Assembly: GCF_002443255.2 (NCBI RefSeq)
Contig: NW_019211454.1
Span: 16,046,243 to 16,110,242 of the forward strand
DNA length: 64,000 nucleotides
Direction of reading: 5' to 3'
Source of the DNA: Varroa destructor
Lineage: Eukaryota; Arthropoda; Arachnida; Mesostigmata; Varroidae
Positions 60,421 to 64,000 of the stretch are shown here, one piece after another. The notes beneath the pieces were generated by a model. That model saw only the letters and a program-made list of their open reading frames with translations, ran no database searches and had not been told where the DNA came from. Position numbers and translations under genes: made by a program. How positions within the stretch are numbered: position 1 is the first letter of the stretch; every line of letters starts with the position of its first letter.

Positions 60421-61635
60421 GTGAGTTTATATCATAGTTAGATATTAGTTAACGTAAGGCTTGCTTCTCTGTATAATGCCGCAAATAGTTGTTAAAGTAG
60501 AGCCATTTAATTAATTGCGATTTGGTTCCCATTAAGAATGCCTACAATTTTATGCTAGTGCTCTTACCATTATGCTATTTACATATAAGTCTTTTCAAGT
60601 GTCGTTTGCTTACGGTGGTCTGTTTCTTTCCATTTGATGTTCGTGTATAGAATTACATTATAAATGAATTTAAAATTTGATACTCTGCTGCTGTCCGTGT
60701 TTTAGATGTAAGGAGGCGACGTCTGTACGGATGCGTAATTTCTAGAGTTGTCGATGGTATAATGAAGGTGAAAAAACTCTTTAACAATATTTCGTACAAC
60801 GTATAACCTGTTTTTTTTTTTAAATTTTACCAGTCGTATGCTTAGGTTTGAGGTAATGCCTAACGGCGATAGTGAACATGAAACTCAAAGGGTACAGCTA
60901 AATTTCCATTACATCATACAGAATTAGGAATACATCGGTGAGTCAAGCCTGGCAAACTATCCTTGCGAAACACAAACCTTGTTGCGCATCAAGATCTTAT
61001 CTCAATGCATAGATCAGTGTCCTGTTAGAGATTAGAGCCCCTGGATTCATGTATCTTGATCGTATCATAATGGGTTCTAATTATTTCATAACGTTCGCAA
61101 TTAATAGACTTGCCTAACTTAGGATTATAAAATAGTTGCGAATGATATCAGCTTTGGCAGGTCCACTGGATCTCGTCTCAATCGGGCCCGTTGTATGCCC
61201 CCTATTGCCTTAACTCTGCTACCCTATCTCCATCGGCGTCTATGATGGGCCGCGTTTACCTGCCTTCGAAGCGGGTACGATGGCATATCACCGCGACTGG
61301 GACGCACCAGAAAAGGTAGTCTGTAAATCAGAATTATGCTATGCTCTATATATATATATACATCTACATATTTACGAGCTGGAATGTTCGCGCTTACCAT
61401 ATAGATGAGGAGATCCTTCCGACCAGCACTGGGACGCTACACGACTCGAAACTTCGGCCATTGTCTCGAACCTTGGAATAGCGACCTATGCGCGGAAACT
61501 CGCATCGGACCAAATAATACGCATTAGCTCCCATTGAAGCTTAAGATAAAAGGGGCCAGGAGATAGCGGCATCTGCACTTAGCACCTTTATCTTTGCACT
61601 TACGGCTTTGCAACGATTTTTCTCCACATACCCAG

Positions 61636-61815
61636 GAGCGGCTGAGGGCATATGATGCCCTCAACAGCCAGGCAAATTCGCTTTTGGCAGAACAAATGCG
61701 GTCAAATGCAAAAGAACGAGATGTTGGCACAAAACGAGCGAAAAGAACCGCTGATGAACCCCGTGGCTACGGGATAGGCGGCAGTTCTCTGTTCACAACA
61801 ACAGATGGTCTTTAA
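61636..61815 (+). CDS. candidate C-terminal coding exon, helical protein
   Basis: A strong acceptor (TTTTTCTCCACATACCCAG ending at 61635) leads into 59 codons, phase 0, to TAA at 61813-61815. The first part, ERLRAYDALNSQANSLLA, is alanine/leucine/glutamate-rich and probably helical; a basic patch (KRAKR) and a glycine/serine/threonine-rich end (GYGIGGSSLF) follow. About two thirds of codons start with a purine, by my count. The overlapping minus frame is in a different register and poorer. An AATAAA follows at 62345-62350. No family was recognised; the function is unknown. Confidence 0.42.
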   Translation, partial: ERLRAYDALNSQANSLLAEQMRSNAKERDVGTKRAKRTADEPRGYGIGGSSLFTTTDGL

Positions 61816-64000
61816 CGAAGGAGACAAAGCTAAGCAGGAAAACTTTACTCAGCTCACGCGGGTAGGTGTGTGTTTGTGAGCAGCTTCTGTCAACCCCAAA
61901 GGGCACTGGCGACGCTTCGTGCGTGTATGCATGGGAGAGTAAAAGGAAAAATAGGGAACAGCACAGGGATTTGGGAAGGAGATTCGCAAAGACCTACTAA
62001 AATCCGTCTACAGTGGCATCGAAATCAAAATATTAGTTCTGTCGGAAGCAAGCCCTACGTTATACTATGTTTCATTATGAATGACGTTGATTTCGACGGT
62101 AGTTAGGCAGGTTGTATTGTGAACCCAGTATATCATGGTGGCCTTGTTGAATAACACTGTCTAAGCCAGTTGACCACTTTTGTCCGCCTTATTGATTCTA
62201 GTTCAACCTTTGATAGTCCTACTTTTCATGAAAGAAGATGAATATAACTAAAATTATGTATCTTTTCATACACTATGTCTTCAGAACTAGCAATGTAACC
62301 TCGGTAACAGCAAACCGAAACCTTCAAATAAGATACCGTTTCCAAATAAAGTCTTCAATGTACGAAATTGTTACAAAATTGGATCTTTTAAATTATTTTG
62401 AAAACGATAGGGCTTAACAAGAGCAAACATTTTAAGCGAATTTCTGTTCGGTGAAATCGCAGCGTATCTGCTGCTACTTCAAAAATTTGTTCATCGTATT
62501 ACCGCAGTAGGTTCATTGGCGGTATTGATCTGTGGCCACATGATAACGCTGATTGATACCGAGCTTGTTTTTTTTTTGTTAATAAAAAAGTGATTTTAAA
62601 TCACTTCATTCCGTAAGCCTTTCTATTCTAAGCCATGGATGTTTTCGCATTTATCTTTTTAAGTATATACTTATTCCACTCTTACGACTTTTTTATTTTT
62701 GCGAAAAAAGCTGGAGAATCATTCAAACGCGGAATTAAAATAATATCCCGACAAATATTTAAAAAAAACAAAAAAATAGATAAAAATTTTCTGTATATAC
62801 CTTGATATACATTTGAACTGTAGGAACCTCTATTGAAGGTAGCTGTAGGAAGAATGATTACAGATAACAGAGTATTGAAAAAACCATAATATTCTGCGAA
62901 ACTAGACATACACATAAGCTGGCATTAGTATCATTAAAATGTTTTAATGTAAAAGTATATATTTTCACGGGTTACAAGTATTATTTCTATACTATCCACA
63001 TTATGCCAATAAAAACGTATGGATGGATCATTCTCTGCGGTCTTGCCGTTTGTCATACTTGGGGCAGATATGGAATGAAAAAAAGCAACTAGTTTAGTGT
63101 AATGACTATCATAGCTCTGCTTGTTCAGCGTCTCGAAACAAGTTAACGAGTGGTTTGTCTAGCAAAGCCAAGTTTTCTTTTTGACATTAGAGTCTTAAAT
63201 ACGACGAAGCAGTGACGAGATAGCACTTCTCAATAATCAGTTCGCGGTCGCAGCCAATGATTTGTCATAAAACGGTTGCTCACGATAAATTAGGTTCAGC
63301 ACTCCTCGTATGGCATTGTCCTGATCAATAGCCTTCATGGTCACGGCTGACATTACTGAAGATAGTGTTAGATAAAAGCAAATATAAAACTCCTATGAAG
63401 TAAAAAACCGAGCATTTATTTTTTACTACGCTAAAAGATAACTAGAAACAGTGCGGCGCCAGGTTTTTGCCGCGTAATATATATGAATCTTTGCGACCAG
63501 TGTACTATTCAAGTTTGTATAACGTTTTTTTTTTTAAAAAAATAGTAAAGAAACACCTGTTCTATCTTGTTTTCACCCGTTTTGAACCTGTGACCTTACT
63601 CCGCACTTTTATCCGATCAATGTTGTCGTTACCTGTTATCCGATCAATCATGATTAGAATAGTCAGAGGCTTAGCATACCGACAAAAACCGCATGAGAGC
63701 TTGATCATAAAACACGTAAATCATTTTTCTAGTTGAACAGACCTTATCGTGTTGTCTGGCGTCTGGGTAATTCATGTACATATCCGCCTAAAAAAAGGTC
63801 GAATGATACTTACTTCAAAATCAACTTACCGTTACTAAAAGGAAATGGCTTGACAGTTATACAGTGTTATCTAGTTGTTTTTTGCAGCTTCAGTATGCGC
63901 CTAATATAGAGACGAAGTAACTTCCTAACTCATAACTCCTACGGTGGGCCCTAGAGCCTATGCTTGCAATTCTTCCAGCGATCTATCAAAGGGAGAGGTA
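61816..64000. other. no gene recognised; presumed 3 prime flank
   Basis: AT-rich DNA after the candidate stop at 61815. It contains an AATAAA at 62345-62350, a short palindrome at 62588-62606 and T/A runs. The frames at 61870-62106 and 63467-63736 have no recognisable domain. Confidence 0.4.
62588..62606. repeat. 19-bp palindrome
   Basis: AAGTGATTT and AAATCACTT flank a single T, directly after an A run and a T run. Short and AT-rich, so possibly chance. Confidence 0.6.

Noticed and set aside
1..64000. CRISPR arrays, operons, rRNA genes, complete tRNA genes, telomeric repeats
   Set aside because: Looked for on both strands by eye; none present.

Overview
The window looks like a piece of an animal nuclear genome, most likely an arthropod. 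The reasons are: no operons or ribosome-binding sites, no long intact gene, many AT and CT microsatellites, CpG dinucleotides not visibly depleted, GC content near 40 percent by eye, tRNA-derived short interspersed copies, an R1-type non-LTR retrotransposon relic, a mariner-type transposase relic, and a 100-N scaffold gap at 44823-44922. A parasitiform mite such as Varroa would fit this texture, but that is only an impression.

No complete known gene could be recognised. Best supported are the repeats: a reverse-transcriptase fragment on the minus strand (51349-51634), a mariner-family transposase N-terminus on the plus strand (43305-43530), two clear and one partial copy of a tRNA-like SINE (31150-31255 minus, 55653-55750 plus, 53170-53240 plus), a 54-base near-perfect hairpin (28668-28721), and about ten microsatellites.

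The coding annotation is tentative. It comes from open frames bounded by splice-like sites, codon texture (purine in position 1, pyrimidine in position 3) and signal-peptide-like starts. The better candidates are a 192-codon ORF with a strong start (38916-39494, plus), a 59-residue secreted-type ORF (41094-41273, plus), a C-terminal coding exon (61636-61815, plus), a signal-peptide first exon with a consensus donor (34751-34811, minus), an exon-like block at 5585-5717 (minus), a 268-base exon-like block at 29333-29600 (plus), and a hydrophobic frame cut by one stop codon (24805-25278, plus). None could be assigned to a family, and none can be joined to another into a full gene model with confidence.

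Layout: 1-5.8 kb holds small exon-like pieces on both strands, a CT/TA compound microsatellite and a hairpin; 5.8-10.4 kb is mostly empty; 11-19 kb has scattered open frames; 19-24.8 kb and 25.3-28.4 kb show no accepted gene; 28.4-31.3 kb has palindromes, an exon-like block, a candidate first exon and SINE copy A; 33.9-35 kb has minus-strand exon candidates; 38.5-43.6 kb has the best plus-strand ORFs followed by the mariner relic; 44-51.3 kb is intergenic or intronic and includes the gap; 51.3-55.8 kb holds the retrotransposon relic and two SINE copies; 60.3-61.8 kb holds the end of a plus-strand gene. No CRISPR array, rRNA gene or canonical full tRNA gene was seen.
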